Below, one piece after another: positions 23,501-33,589 of a stretch of DNA of 64,000 nucleotides. The notes beneath the pieces are model-generated. The model searched no databases, was not told the origin of the DNA, and saw only the letters and a list, made by a program, of their open reading frames with translations. Position 1 is the stretch's first letter, and the number at the start of each line of letters is the position of its first letter. The DNA is taken from contig NC_088307.1 in assembly GCF_032854445.1 (NCBI RefSeq), forward strand, positions 15,264,017-15,328,016, in the 5' to 3' direction. Source of the stretch: Liolophura sinensis (Eukaryota; Mollusca; Polyplacophora; Chitonida; Chitonidae). A program made the translations under genes and the position numbers.

Positions 23501-26500
23501 CACTTGTAAGCTGTCACGCCGTACAGGCAACGAAAATATGATGACGTTTCAAAATTAAATGGAAGTCTGAAATCAATGCACAGACCCTTCCTGCACTGGC
23601 CTACATATCATGGGAGAAATTTGAATCCTAGCTGGGGTGAATATTTACTTAGCAAATTGCACCACCGACAGATAGGGATCGAGTGTTTTGATTGTGAAAG
23701 CTGCCAATCAAATAGATTTCATTTAATTCCCTATGCCGTATACAAGACGGCGGAGTTACCTACAAATAAGTTACAGTCCTGGGAGCGCCAGCAACGTTAA
23801 ACACACATGGAATTTTTCAGGCAAAAGGAACATTTGCCAAATGTATTTACTATAACAACGTGTCCGTCAACATGGTTGATTTAATAAAAACTGACTGACT
23901 AACTGATTGAGTGACCTTCCATATATACAGGTGTGACGTTGCCTCACTGGAACTCTATGCCGAAGACACCAGACATGATGCCTTACTGTCACAGTACACT
24001 GACTCCAAGCGGAGCAGTACTACAGATTTGTCACCAAGTGCTAAGCACCAAGCGAACGAAGTACCAAGAAGCCTTTAAAAAGAAATATAATGAGAGGACC
24101 CTCAGGGCTCATATACTGTTTCTTCATTATTAACTACTGACACAGTGAGAAGTGACCCGGGTACGCACCTCAGCAGCTCCAAGCATCCTGCCCTGCTTCT
24201 CTCGGACCCGTCTAAGCCTCTCTTCGCGAGCCGCCAGACACTGTGTGACGTCACCGCGTAATGTTACCTTGGTCATACCTTTGTCCCCCTCGCATATATC
24301 GTTTGCGTTTGTATCTGTAAAACGGCAAGAAGAGATACACGTGACAATTATGTTTTATTGAGGCTATTACAGATGATATATCTGTATATGCTGTGGTTTT
24401 ATATCACAGGGAGTTGGCCAGGTATGTCTGTCACTTAGCTGACGAGGAAAGGGGAGGAGGGGGGGGGGGGGAATTTCCCCAGGGGATAGGCCGGGTCCCT
24501 CAGTAGCTGACAAATTAACGTGACACATAAACTCTATAGGGATGTCTATTCTTCCGGACGGCGAGAAACAAGTTTATAAATGCATGCAAGGTTGTGATGA
24601 GAACTGGGCAGCCACAGATTAATTTCCTCGTATAACATTTTATCTTGTAGAGGGCAACAGCTACAATTTACGGATGTGTTGGTTGACAAGGAAGTGCGCC
24701 TAGGTATAGCGATCTCTATCATTCAGACAACACGTGGAAAGGTCTGTCAGCAACCCGCGGATGGTCGTGGGTTTTCATCGGGTTCTGCACGGTTTCCTCC
24801 CACCATAATGCTGGTCGCGGTCGTAGAAGTGAAATATTCTTGAGTACTGCGTTATACACAAATCAAACAAATAAATAAGTCAGACAAGGTCGCGCGTCCA
24901 GGTATAGCGGTCTCTATCACTCAGACAAAGTCGCGTGCCTGGGTCTAGCGGTCTGTATTACTCAGACAAGGTCGCGCGCCTGAGTCTGGCGGTCTCTATC
25001 ACTCAAACAAGGTCGCGCGCCTGGGTATATCGGTTTCTATCACTCAGACAAGGTCCCGTGCCTAGGTATAGCGGTCTCTATCATTCAGACAAGGTCGCGC
25101 GCCTTGGTCTAGCGGTCTCTACCCCTCAGACAAGGGATTGCACCTGGGTCTAGCGGTCTCTACCCCTCAGACAAGGTCGCACGCCTGGGTTTAGCGCTCT
25201 TTATCACATAGACAAGGGCGTGCACCTGGGTCTAGCGGTCTCTATCACTCAGACAAGGGAGTGCACCTGGGCCTAGCGGTTTCTATCACATAGACAAGGG
25301 CGTGCACCTGGGTCTAGCGGTTTCTATCACTCAGACAAGTTCGCCCGCCTGGGTCTAGATACGACGATACGACGTGAAAATAAACATGTAGGCAGATTCA
25401 CGAATACGAAACATGAGAAAACGTCCACTGTGTCACAGCACAGCAAGTTATATCTACAATAAAATAAAACTGGTTCGTATGGAAATGTCCAAAGACGATA
25501 TGGGGATCCAGTTAGAACACGGTTAAAGATATGGAAAAGCGAATGGAGGGGAAAAGAGAAAAGGAACCCGTTTATTAAAAACAAACCGTTTCCCTGGCCG
25601 ACGTGGATAGCGCTCCAGCGCGGTGCTATGATCGACCCAGGAGCCTCTCAATAATGTGGTCACTGTGATTCAAACCCAATGGTATAAGTGAAATACGCTC
25701 GAATACGGCGTAAGACGCCAGTCAAATAATTAAATAAATAAATAAAGATAAGCCCTGTGTTGATACATGTAGCCTACATTTTGGAGATGTTCACAGCTCG
25801 GAATAAAACGCAAGGGCATGAAAAAGAAAAAAAGACGGAAACACGCGAAAAGGTATACATATGATAATGTACCAAGACAATTTCTTTTTCTACCGGTATG
25901 ATACGAAAAGGTCAGTAAGAATGCTTCAGTAGTTTCAATACCGTTCGCAATAGAGCGCCAAGATATCGAAAAGCAGAGGGACGAAAAGGCAAACGTAGAG
26001 ACATATATACTTTTTTTTGAAATATTAGACAAATGAACAATGACAAACGAAAATGAACAAAAAGTAGAAGTGTATGACCCTTTATCACACAACTTCTTCA
26101 ACTTAGTACACATATACCAATGTGCAATTTAAGCACAAAAGCCCAGCTAACTCACCACTGGCTGTAGGTCGATATACGTGGTTTTAAATTTTGGTTTTCT
26201 TTCACGTAACTGTAGCTAAAGTAACGTGTGGGTTTCTTCCTAGCATAAACCAGATCATCACCCAACACCGGTAGCAGTGATATATATTTGAACACGATGT
26301 GCAATACCGAACACATAATTTCTATTTCATGGAATGGTGGTTCACGTCGTACGCAAGAATATATCACACCTTTATGAGGGCGGTCAGCATTATGGTAGAA
26401 GGAAACCTGGCCCACAAATGAGTAAATAGCGTCTATCTTTTCTAACAGCTCATATATGCACAATATATAACAGGTCATGCATGCACAATAGTTGACTTCA

Positions 26501-26625
26501 CCATAAAATATACACATATACACATGCGCTTGTATAGTTACATATATTTTAAATGACAACAGGCTACAGGTAATCAACGTCAACTTACCTGGCTTTATCT
26601 TCCGTTGACTTGTAGCACAGCCCAT
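20314..26625 (-). CDS. Predicted N-myristoylated protein of unknown function, at least five exons
   Basis: Exons are 26625-26589, 24314-24169, 22582-22483, 21534-21414 and 20585-20314, each bounded by GT and AG. Phases agree between exons 1-2, 3-4 and 4-5. Exon 2 ends in phase 0 but exon 3 as drawn starts in phase 2, so one exon is missing or a boundary differs. The start has a full Kozak context (ACCACCATGG). The protein begins MGCATSQRKIKP: Gly2 with Ser6 fits N-myristoylation and Cys3 fits palmitoylation, so it should attach to the inner face of a membrane. Exons 2 and 3 are charged and probably helical, exon 4 is Ser/Thr-rich, and exon 5 is basic and ends in VAVI. At least about 225 residues are visible. 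I do not recognise the family. Confidence 0.65.
20646..20912 (+). mobile_element. Full-length SINE family A with target duplication
   Basis: The copy is complete from head (GTTAGCGCGCTAGCG) through B box (GAATTCAAGTCC) to tail (CACCAATCAAGTAAATAAAT). It is flanked by a perfect 13-bp direct repeat TATAAAGTGACCC (20633-20645 and 20913-20925). This is the signature of target-primed insertion and suggests a fairly young copy. It lies just 5' of exon 5 of the MGC-protein gene, in the intron. Confidence 0.95.
21020..21287 (+). mobile_element. Full-length SINE family A, diverged
   Basis: The head GGCTCAGTTGTTAAAGCGCT and the body and tail blocks align with the neighbouring copy. A short internal duplication GTCGTATAA appears near 21226-21241. 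The copy stands 107 bp from the previous SINE in the same orientation. Its target duplication is not clear. Confidence 0.9.
21414..21534 (-). CDS. Exon 4 of the MGC-protein gene
   Basis: The acceptor is CTATTTTCAG at 21535-21537 and the donor is GTAAGT at 21413-21408. It is 121 nt, entering in phase 0 and leaving in phase 1. It begins AMSARVMDDHERL, followed by a run of Ser/Thr/Arg repeats (ATSRATSRNTSGTTS), likely a disordered linker with phosphorylation sites. Confidence 0.7.
21768..21989 (-). CDS. Possible alternative terminal exon of the MGC-protein gene
   Basis: After a possible acceptor (GATATGTACAG), an open frame of 73 codons starts MYMEPWTRFTDGQ and ends TAG at 21770-21768. It enters in phase 0, as exon 3 requires, so exon 3 could splice here instead of to exon 4. 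The composition (aromatic, leucine and asparagine residues) looks more like a folded segment than the rest of the gene. It may instead be an unrelated remnant, for example of a mobile element. Confidence 0.3.
   Translation of the reverse strand: MYMEPWTRFTDGQSSMLLPGMLRQEQCVGYKFFLLVQRNYSQRVLINNAAAFYDKACMLELQDANQNSFTPEP
22389..22435 (+). mobile_element. SINE family A tail fragment
   Basis: The stretch contains AGAATATTATTGAGTACGGC and CACCAATTAAATAAAT. It is the last 45 bp of the SINE only. Confidence 0.65.
22483..22582 (-). CDS. Exon 3 of the MGC-protein gene
   Basis: The exon lies between a CATATACAG acceptor and a TCTAAG|GTAGGC donor. After one leading base it encodes 33 residues starting MFEHVVESTEVEIFYKHATD. 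The spacing of hydrophobic residues is compatible with an amphipathic or coiled-coil helix. It leaves in phase 0, matching exon 4. Its entry phase does not match exon 2, so the acceptor is less certain than the donor. Confidence 0.55.
22648..22933. repeat. 29-31-bp minisatellite, about 10 copies
   Basis: The unit resembles GTATACATGTACGACGAGAA plus TTCCTGCGT, repeating every 29-31 bp. It lies in an intron of the MGC-protein gene, about 65 bp upstream of exon 3 in that gene's direction. Confidence 0.9.
22934..23930. other. Anonymous intron sequence
   Basis: A 74-codon plus-strand open stretch (23576-23800) has no exon signals. A possible 24-nt minus-strand micro-exon (KFKSNLLE) lies at about 23258-23281 between a weak acceptor and GTGAAT, but it does not fix the phase problem between exons 2 and 3. 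A missing exon of the MGC-protein gene could lie here. Confidence 0.3.
23931..24078 (+). CDS. Candidate plus-strand terminal exon
   Basis: After the acceptor-like CATATATACAG the frame reads CDVASLELYAEDTRHDALLS and continues hydrophilic and serine-rich to TAA at 24076-24078 (48 codons). Codon choice and composition look coding. No partner exon was found upstream on the plus strand. It sits 90 bp from exon 2 of the oppositely oriented MGC-protein gene. It could be part of a nested gene or chance. Confidence 0.3.
24169..24314 (-). CDS. Exon 2 of the MGC-protein gene
   Basis: The acceptor is CCGTTTTACAG and the donor is GAG|GTGCGT. It is 146 nt, entering with two bases that complete an Asp codon with exon 1 and leaving in phase 0. 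It encodes an acidic start (NDICEGDKG) followed by a strongly basic helix (REERLRRVREKQGRMLGAAE). The frame is open only in the phase that exon 1 predicts, which supports the join. Confidence 0.75.
24735..24878 (+). mobile_element. 5'-truncated SINE family A inserted in a minisatellite
   Basis: The copy covers the 3' half (GGAAAGGTCTGTCAGC to CAAATCAAACAAATAAATAA). A minisatellite unit precedes it (24698-24734) and the main array follows. TCAGACAA flanks both sides, consistent with a target duplication, although this string is also part of the satellite unit. Confidence 0.8.
24879..25360. repeat. 41-bp minisatellite, about 11 copies
   Basis: The unit resembles GTCTCTATCACTCAGACAAG plus GTCGCGCGCCTGGGTCTAGCG. 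It is unusually G/C-rich for this window. One unit contains TGGTCTAGCGG, a fit to the pol III A-box consensus. Variants with GGGAGTGCACC or GGGCGTGCACC occupy the right half. Confidence 0.9.
25592..25746 (+). mobile_element. SINE family A, internally deleted
   Basis: The head (CTGGCCGACGTGGATAGCGC, then CCAGGAGCCTCTCA) joins directly to the tail (GGTATAAGTGAAATACGCTC, then AATAAATAAATAAA). The central body with CCGGCCGTA is missing. It belongs to the head variant with CCAGCGCGG. Confidence 0.8.
25747..26336. other. Anonymous intron sequence
   Basis: A 127-codon minus-strand open stretch (25730-26113) begins inside the SINE tail region and is aromatic-rich. It has no splice support. I see nothing else. 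Confidence 0.35.
26337..26413 (-). mobile_element. Diverged SINE family A 3' fragment
   Basis: In reverse orientation, GTCGTACGCAAGAATATATC and GGCGGTCAGCATTATGGTAG align with the SINE 3' third at moderate identity. Confidence 0.6.
26589..26625 (-). CDS. Exon 1 of the MGC-protein gene (start codon and lipidation signal)
   Basis: It encodes MGCATSQRKIKP plus one base, between ACCACCATGG and a GTAAGT donor at 26588-26583. The context and donor are both near consensus. Reading past the donor gives a 157-codon open frame that I treat as intron read-through. Confidence 0.75.
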
Positions 26626-26736
26626 GGTGGTCTTCGGTAAACGTTGAAAAAAATACCTTTTGTCTCCTTTTCGATTCCGAAAAGAAAGTACTTTTAAGTT
26701 GTCGTTTTCGTCAAGAAGAAATTCACATTAGCCATA

Positions 26737-26745
26737 TATAAACGA
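26737..26745 (-). promoter_or_regulatory. Possible TATA element upstream of the MGC-protein gene
   Basis: The minus strand reads TCGTTTATATATGGC about 115 bp before the start codon. The same bases read CATATATAAAC on the plus strand, so orientation is uncertain. Another TATATATA lies near 26866-26873. Confidence 0.3.
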
Positions 26746-26977
26746 CAACATGTCGTGAATGAAGCTGAATATGGCTTATCAACACCTGTTGTCTGCAAAC
26801 ACTGTACACGTGAAAGGCTTTTACCAGTATGTAGTTGACTGGTGGAACGTCGCCTGAAGCCACGGTATATATAAGGAAGTGTGACAAGGCTGAGTCAACG
26901 GGGCAGCTTGTCACGTTGTCACGTCAAATGAGCAGAAGTACACAAGTAAAGGATATACCAAATACTTCCAGGTGAAC

Positions 26978-27028
26978 AAAAAACAAAAAAAAAAAAAACA
27001 AAAAAAAAAACAAAAACAAAACAAAAAA
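26978..27028. repeat. A-rich low-complexity tract
   Basis: This is about 50 bp of A runs broken by single C residues. It may be the tail of a lost retroelement, but no body is recognisable beside it. Confidence 0.85.
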
Positions 27029-29292
27029 CTGTCAGCCACAAAGATATGCGCGGGAAATGACTTGCTGCGCGCCTATACTTATGTCCTTACAAACAGGTGC
27101 TAAACGGATATGGTCCGTTGGAGCGAGGCTGTTGTGTCAGATAAGTTCTGTGCTTGGCAGGCTTCCAGAAAACGCCCAAATTATCGACTTTCAACAGCGA
27201 TATCCGAATGTTCTATAGATATATATGCGGTATTGGTTACCGCTATAGGCCAGCACAGTGGGCGCGTCATTCTCCCACGTGCAAGCCCGGGCAATTACAA
27301 GGGCAGAGCTCGAGTATACGTAAACACGCAAGGTCAACCTATCTTTACATTCACAGCCCAGCATGTGTCATGTGACATCATGGGAGCTCTTAAATATCGC
27401 CTCACATCAAAGGAATGTTGATCATAACCAAAAGCCGCAGGTGAGAAGTTTTATAAAGCGTACAACAGGTCTAATTGCCATGGCGACATATTTACGTTAA
27501 TTAAGGGATAAATCAAGACGAAAGTGAATTTGAGGCCTTTAGTGCCTATTACCATGATATTGTACGGGCAACGGTCACTTCCAGTTGTATTGCCTGTTGG
27601 AGACAGTAAGGCTCAAAGGCCGGTAATTACGTAACGCGGTGAACAGCTTTCGTCATTCGTTCTGTCTATGTATAGTCGTTTCTCTGTATAGTACTTTCTG
27701 TAAAGCTCGATTAAGTTTAGAATGTTATTTTGGCAAATTGCTGTACACACAGGTGTAATACGCAATAGCTTGTGGCATGTAATGACATGCTGGCAAGTTG
27801 TTTATTATTTACCGCACCCCGAAATACTCCTAACTAACCTATATTTATATATAATACATTCTATAAAAGTTTTTTTTATATTATTTTTAGACCATACTTA
27901 TTTTCCTGTCAGAAAAAAATTGATATAAGAGGGTGTTTTCTATAGGATAGCTTTTGCGCACTTAATTCACTGTCTTTTCACATTAATTTCTCCTGTATGA
28001 ATTTATTAGATTCTACTGGAATAATCTGACATGCATGTAGTGTATAAGATTAATGAATGGGTATTTCTCTTTACTTAATATTTATTTTGTTACCGGTCTT
28101 AAGAATACATAATTTATACGACAGTGTTGAACTTGAGTTTGAACGTACGCACAGGATACGCGAGTTTTGTCGCGTTGGCACGAATGTCCCCATCAATTCA
28201 GGTGTTGTGTCATCTCTTTGCATGTTGAACTGCTATGCTATCTTCTGTTTAATGGCCAATATACATAAAAGGGCTTCCTTGACGCATAACCCTGAAAACA
28301 AAATTTTAACTGAAACTTTCAAAACTACGACACAAAATATCAGTCAAACCAGTCCAATAAACAATGACACCTGAAAGGATTAAAGGCAAAAAACAATAAT
28401 CAGATTATCTATATATTTATGCAGCACATTACCTGATACAGCAAATCTTACTAATTAAAATAAAGATATTATCGGTTTGTGATACTCATTTGCTCGGCAA
28501 AACCCTTCAGCACAACGAAGAGCTTATGTCCAAAAATCAGAGCTACAGAAAGGTGATGGCGCCAGACTGAAAATTATTTCCCCATTATAAATCTGTGCAT
28601 ATACATGAATATTACATGTCTACATACATGTAGCTATGTATGGACAAAACATAGACTGCAAATGAAAATGAATTTACCACCAAAACATAATTTGGAAGCC
28701 AATACCAACACTCTCTGATCCAAATGTGGAGAAATGCGCTTTCAAAAGTGTGGGAGGGGAGACCAACACATGTTCTCCCCAACCCCCCAATACTTTTCAA
28801 CCCAACCACGTAAAAAATACACCACAGCGAACGTTCAATGCTTTCTTCCCTGTATCAGATATTAAAACATTTCTTTTAATTTGTTCAAACAGATTAACGC
28901 ACTGTAATTTTATTGGTAAGATATCCTAATCTCAGGAATAACGCTCGTTATTAAAAATTGGTGTCTGAAATTTTATAATTTGCAAAATCGGGCAATGCAA
29001 CTCAAGTTTCAAACGGAGTGAAAACATGCACGTTTATTAATTACTCCTCTTAGCCGGCATTATAACTTAGTGCAATATTTACCCTTTTTGAAGGCATATT
29101 TTGACAAGACGATAATACGTACTAAACCGACGTTTTCCGTCACAAAGATCGTTAGAAAATATCGAGTTTACTTTTGATCATAATGCTGGAAAGGAATTCA
29201 TTTTTGCGGTTTTAGGGCTGTTCCTACAGATATAGCTCCCCGTTCAGACGAACTCCATCTTGCCATACGAATTTTCAATATTTTTCAAATTA
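27029..29292. other. Anonymous intergenic sequence
   Basis: Open frames of 103 codons (27110-27421) and 105 codons (28057-28374) occur on the plus strand, neither with splice signals or recognisable motifs. I see no repeat. Confidence 0.35.
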
Positions 29293-29296
29293 AAGG

Positions 29297-30052
29297 TGTT
29301 GTGTGCACGACTGCCGTAAGTTTCTAAATTTAGCTTGCCACTGTTTACATACGCTGAGTTCAGCGCCTGCTGTCTGCCTCTACCTTAGAATATTCCAGAA
29401 TGCGCTCAGTTCGGTGCCTGTTTGTTTACATCAAGTGTTCAGGAATTTTCTTATTCTAGACAATTCCACCAGGCTATATAAGACCTATGAAAGCAGGTCA
29501 AAGGGAGAGAACGGAGAATTATTGAGAGCTTTGGATGCTTTCGCTGTGTGTTACTTTAGTAAGCCTTCTGTGCTGAATTTTGGTGTCTTTATAGCCTCTG
29601 GCTTTGTTATATCCTATCTCCACCGAGCACTTGTTCAGTCTGAACTTGTATATTTAATTTGTGCTCTTGTGTACACAGCATACACGGACCCTGTCTGTGG
29701 AATTTTGTGTATATTTCGTCATACACTCAGTTATACTGTGGATTTTCCCTCTTGTGAATTTGCCTCTGAGCTTTTATGCCTGTGTGGTATATATTGTGGA
29801 ATATATGCGTCCGTTTGGACTTGACACCGTTGTACATGTAATTACTTTAGTATTTGTATAGATACCGCTATCCTTTTTGTTAAACTTAAGTACTTTAGTA
29901 TTTGCAAACGTCTTGTTATCTGTTCTTGTTAAAGCTAATAAATTGTTGTAAAATAAAATCTGCTGGTTTTGGTTACTTTTTTTGTGCGGCTGAACTGTCG
30001 TGTATTTCGAACAAGCCATCTCTTTATAATACAGACAGTCTGGGTCGTAACA
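29297..30052 (+). mobile_element. Solo LTR of an LTR retrotransposon, 756 bp
   Basis: The element starts TGTTGTGTGCACG and ends GGGTCGTAACA, giving TG...CA ends and TGTT/AACA inverted termini. It is flanked by the 4-bp duplication AAGG (29293-29296 and 30053-30056). A TATA box (CTATATAAG, about 29473) and AATAAA-type signals near 29938 fit U3-R-U5 order. No primer-binding site, coding region or second LTR is adjacent, so it is most likely a solo LTR left by recombination. The 173-codon open frame inside it is not a gene. Confidence 0.75.
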
Positions 30053-30056
30053 AAGG

Positions 30057-30654
30057 CTTCTGTCAATATATACTTTAATTGCCCGAAAAACCAACCTGTT
30101 TCTGGATGTCTGGAATCTCACAGAGTTAGTTCTTCCGCTTTCCTTTAATTGCACGACCCCATCACCTCTCCACCTATATACGTGCCCCAGTACTATAGTC
30201 AATGTATAATCAACATTGTTCAGTTCATCACCAGATCGTTAATTGAGTAAATATTTTACAACTCACACAGCCAGTATTTCAACGGAAATTAAGTATACAT
30301 ACATGTAAAGTATGAAAGCGACCTGATAACAATAAATTTTTGCCAAAATGTGCAGTATGTTTCATCACATCTTCGAGGTTGGATGTTTTTCTCTTAAAAG
30401 ACGTTCAAAAGCGTGTACGGTTATATAGGATCCAAGAGCCTCCAGGGCCTTGGCGGTCCCTGCACCCTCGCCTCACCCTTTTTATGATGAAGGCACCCCC
30501 ACTTTTCATATACTTCATACGCTCCTGTTAGATGAACTTCCGTCAAATAGTTCTGTAAATATCTTAATTGTATATAAATGAACAAGCGTAGCCAGTGGAA
30601 ATGGGCACCAACTGGTCAACCAGATTGTAAGATCCACATGAGAGAATTTGATGA
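30057..30654. other. Anonymous intergenic sequence
   Basis: I see no exon signal or repeat here. The sequence is A/T-rich. Confidence 0.35.
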
Positions 30655-30880
30655 AGTTCGTCAAGTAGTTTTTCAGTCACAACTTATATAGAGTTAAGTG
30701 GACAAAATGTAACCACTTAATATAATGTTCTTATGGGAAAGCATGGAATCAAATGTGTTAAAATTCCGTCAAGCAGTTTTTCAATCACAATTTGTATAGA
30801 GTTAAGCGGAAAAAATGTAACCACTTAATATAATGTCCTTATGTGAAAGCATGAAATCAAATGTGTTAAAATTCCGGCCA
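30655..30880. repeat. 108-bp tandem duplication
   Basis: Two adjacent copies share GTCAAG(T/C)AGTTTTTCA, TATAGAGTTAAG, AAAATGTAACCACTTAATAT and AATCAAATGTGTTAAAATTC. The TCAAG start points are at 30661 and 30769. Confidence 0.9.
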
Positions 30881-31626
30881 GCCATCCAAGAGATATCTTG
30901 CAGACAAGTAGTAGCTATAATCAGAACTGGTAATTCAGGGTCATACGAACAATCAGACACGCCTACAGCAACCAAAATCGAATCAGTTAACTAAGACCCT
31001 CATACCAATGTTGATTAAATTTCCTCGTTCAGTTCTGAAGACACATGTATCTTAGACAAGCAGTAGTCAAGTAGTTGAATGACTGCCTTAGCTAAGGTCT
31101 GGCCCTGGAGTGATTCCACTAACTGACCAATCTGCACGCGTCTTGGTGAACATACAGCAAGGGTATGCACATTTCGGGGGGAGAATCTAGTTTTAAATAC
31201 ATTGAGTAGTTAAAATGTTTCGTTCCTTAACATTAAATGCATATCAAAAATATTCCCAGTATAACCTTTAAAGATAAGATAAATTTGAATGATACATGAG
31301 AAGAAACTTTAAAACGAACGTTATGGTTTTAAGCAAAATGAAGAAAGTTATGCCAGATTATGAGAATTTCTAACAACCCCTATACTATTTTGTGGATATT
31401 TGCCATCAGTGGTCGGAAATTTGAGAAGCGCAAAACCAGCTCAGCACCCCACCCCCAGTCAAGATCTCCCCCACCCTTTCCCAACTTTTGCCTTTATTTG
31501 TAAAAAATAGACTTCATAATATTTATAATATGATCAGTTTTGTCATAATTTGGCAAATTTAAAAGCCGTATTTCTGCCATAATGTGTCAGTCACCCTCAT
31601 TGTACAATGAACTAACGGAGTCACCA
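30881..31626. other. Anonymous intergenic sequence
   Basis: I see no gene or repeat in this stretch. Confidence 0.35.
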
Positions 31627-31737
31627 TGGAGAACAGGATATACGACGATGGTCAGTATTATGGTGAGAGGAAACCGAGAGGAAACCCACGACCATCGGCA
31701 GGTTGCTGTCAGACCTTCCCACGTACGGCCGGAGAGG
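31627..31737 (-). mobile_element. SINE family A central fragment
   Basis: The reverse-oriented blocks GGTGAGAGGAAACCGAGAGG, CCCACGACCATCGGCAGGTT and TTCCCACGTACGGCCGGAGA match the middle of the SINE. Both the head and the tail are missing. Confidence 0.8.
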
Positions 31738-33489
31738 TGTTATCATGGAGTTAAGTGGATAATTGTTAAGCCATGCTATTACGTAATGTGTGACAACTGT
31801 AGGGGAATGACACGTGAATCTTGGTTGACATGTGGTTAACATGTGGTCCTCTCGCTATCGTTAACATCAATATGTTACACGTAGCGGAAGTATAAGGCTG
31901 AACATTTGTTATACATGTATATGTATTTAATTGGTTGGTGCATAACTGGGTGCTCAAGAATTTTTCACAAACTTATGTTTGTGATGCAGTGTTTTTCCCC
32001 ATTCTACAGTGTCTAATGAAAAAAAAAAATTCAGTGTGACTGGAGCACGCTACCAAGTTTTCGATTTTATGGCCTATACCTTGCTTCAATGCATTCTTGC
32101 TATACAACAAGAAAAGGGAAGTGAAACAGAATTGCAAAAATAGCCTCTTGAGCGTGTCAACAGCTGTCAATCACAGCAATAGTCGGTTTCGTTTCTTGAG
32201 GTGCACAGTTTCTTGCACTGGGGTGGATTCCCCTCCTTACCATACCAGGTTTCGACAGAGCTCTATGTTATCGCTGACGTCAAGGCTGCAGCTATAAAAA
32301 GCTGTGCTTAATTTGCCGACTGACGGTAATAGAGTAGTAGGTCAATATACATTTGATGAGCGATGTTTGGATGTTAGCATCCATAAAGTGCTATACTGTC
32401 GACGTTTGGAGGCTAATATCAAAATATGGCAGTCACACGGTATAACACCGTATATAGTTCGACCCCACAGCGATGACAGTTCATTATAGCATCTGAGATG
32501 GTTTAAGACAGCTATAGACAATCATTCAATGTTATAAACTAAATGCGTATTGCTGTCGAGTGCATGACCTACTGCTTAAAAACGACTCGCATCATTTCTC
32601 GATTTATTCGATATTATTTCTTACTTTTTGCTTTCAGGATAGCTATATATTTTTGGTAGATGAAAATGTCAATAGACTAACAAAAGGGGGATGAATGGGT
32701 ATAAACTATGATTTTACTTTAGCTCTTACCGTCCAGTTTGTGTCGAAATGTCATCGTTCCTTTTTCCCATCTTTTTTCTGTTCAGTTTCAACGACTGCAG
32801 TTTTCGGACACATCTTCCAAACTACTGACTTTCAATAGTTAGGAACTACTCATCACATTGTATATTTCCAACATAAAAATGTGTCCTCTGCTAAGACCTA
32901 CACACGATTGCTTATCTCCAATAAATACTCAAGAGCGTGTGAAGCTTTCTGAGCTCAGAACGACATTGAATTATAACCAAATCACACAGCTCGCCTATGC
33001 TATCATTACTGAACGTTACTGCATTTCGTGATTGTCGATTTTAATACCCCGCAGCTCTGCTATCCTTGTTTCAAATTCGTTAGCTGTAGGCGTATATACA
33101 TACCTCTATACTTGTGCGTACCTTCCACAATGTATTCTAGGGATTTATTAATTTAATTTGATCTGGGTGAACGCCGTATACTCCACCGGTATTCCAATAC
33201 GAGCTTAAATATTAACTGATATGTACAAATGGAAATAATAATATAGAGGGCATGAGGTTTGGTTTGAGAATAGCCGATGGGATGAACAGTCTTCTATTTC
33301 TAATCGCAGAGAAAAACACTATCAGCTGTCTATATCTAACGAGTATACGGAAAACAGACACTTCCAAAATTTACTTCAACTGTATATAGCGTTCAATTAA
33401 TATTTGAAGCAAAGTTGAGTCGCATCACATTCCACTGACGTTTATATGTGTGCATTTGTTTTTACATAACTGTACATCAGTAGTAAATC
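31738..33489. other. Anonymous intergenic sequence
   Basis: A plus-strand CTATAAAAAG near 32292 looks like a TATA box. It is followed by a 61-codon open frame (32304-32489) with no splice or family support. I see nothing else. Confidence 0.3.
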
Positions 33490-33493
33490 TCTC

Positions 33494-33551
33494 GTCGTTA
33501 AACACCAATCAAATAAATAAATGGATAAATCAAAAAATAAATAAATCAATA
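33494..33551 (+). mobile_element. SINE-type tail fragment
   Basis: The string GTTAAACACCAATCAAATAA, followed by AAATAAAT runs, is the end of the SINE family without the body. It abuts a minisatellite. Confidence 0.55.
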
Positions 33552-33589
33552 ACTAGAGCTCTGTTGGAGCGAATCAGACCATTTCATAT

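Noticed and set aside
26152-26588. Extension of the MGCATS frame to 157 codons
   Set aside because: The frame crosses a consensus GTAAGT donor, and the phase-matched exon 2 at 24314-24169 gives a better continuation. The extension also crosses a SINE fragment.
29303-29824. 173-codon plus-strand frame with hydrophobic stretches, resembling a membrane protein
   Set aside because: It lies wholly within the LTR and spans its TATA box. LTRs of this kind do not normally encode proteins.
32292-32489. TATA box and 61-codon gene on the plus strand
   Set aside because: The TATA match is isolated. The frame has no donor, recognisable motif or strong start context.
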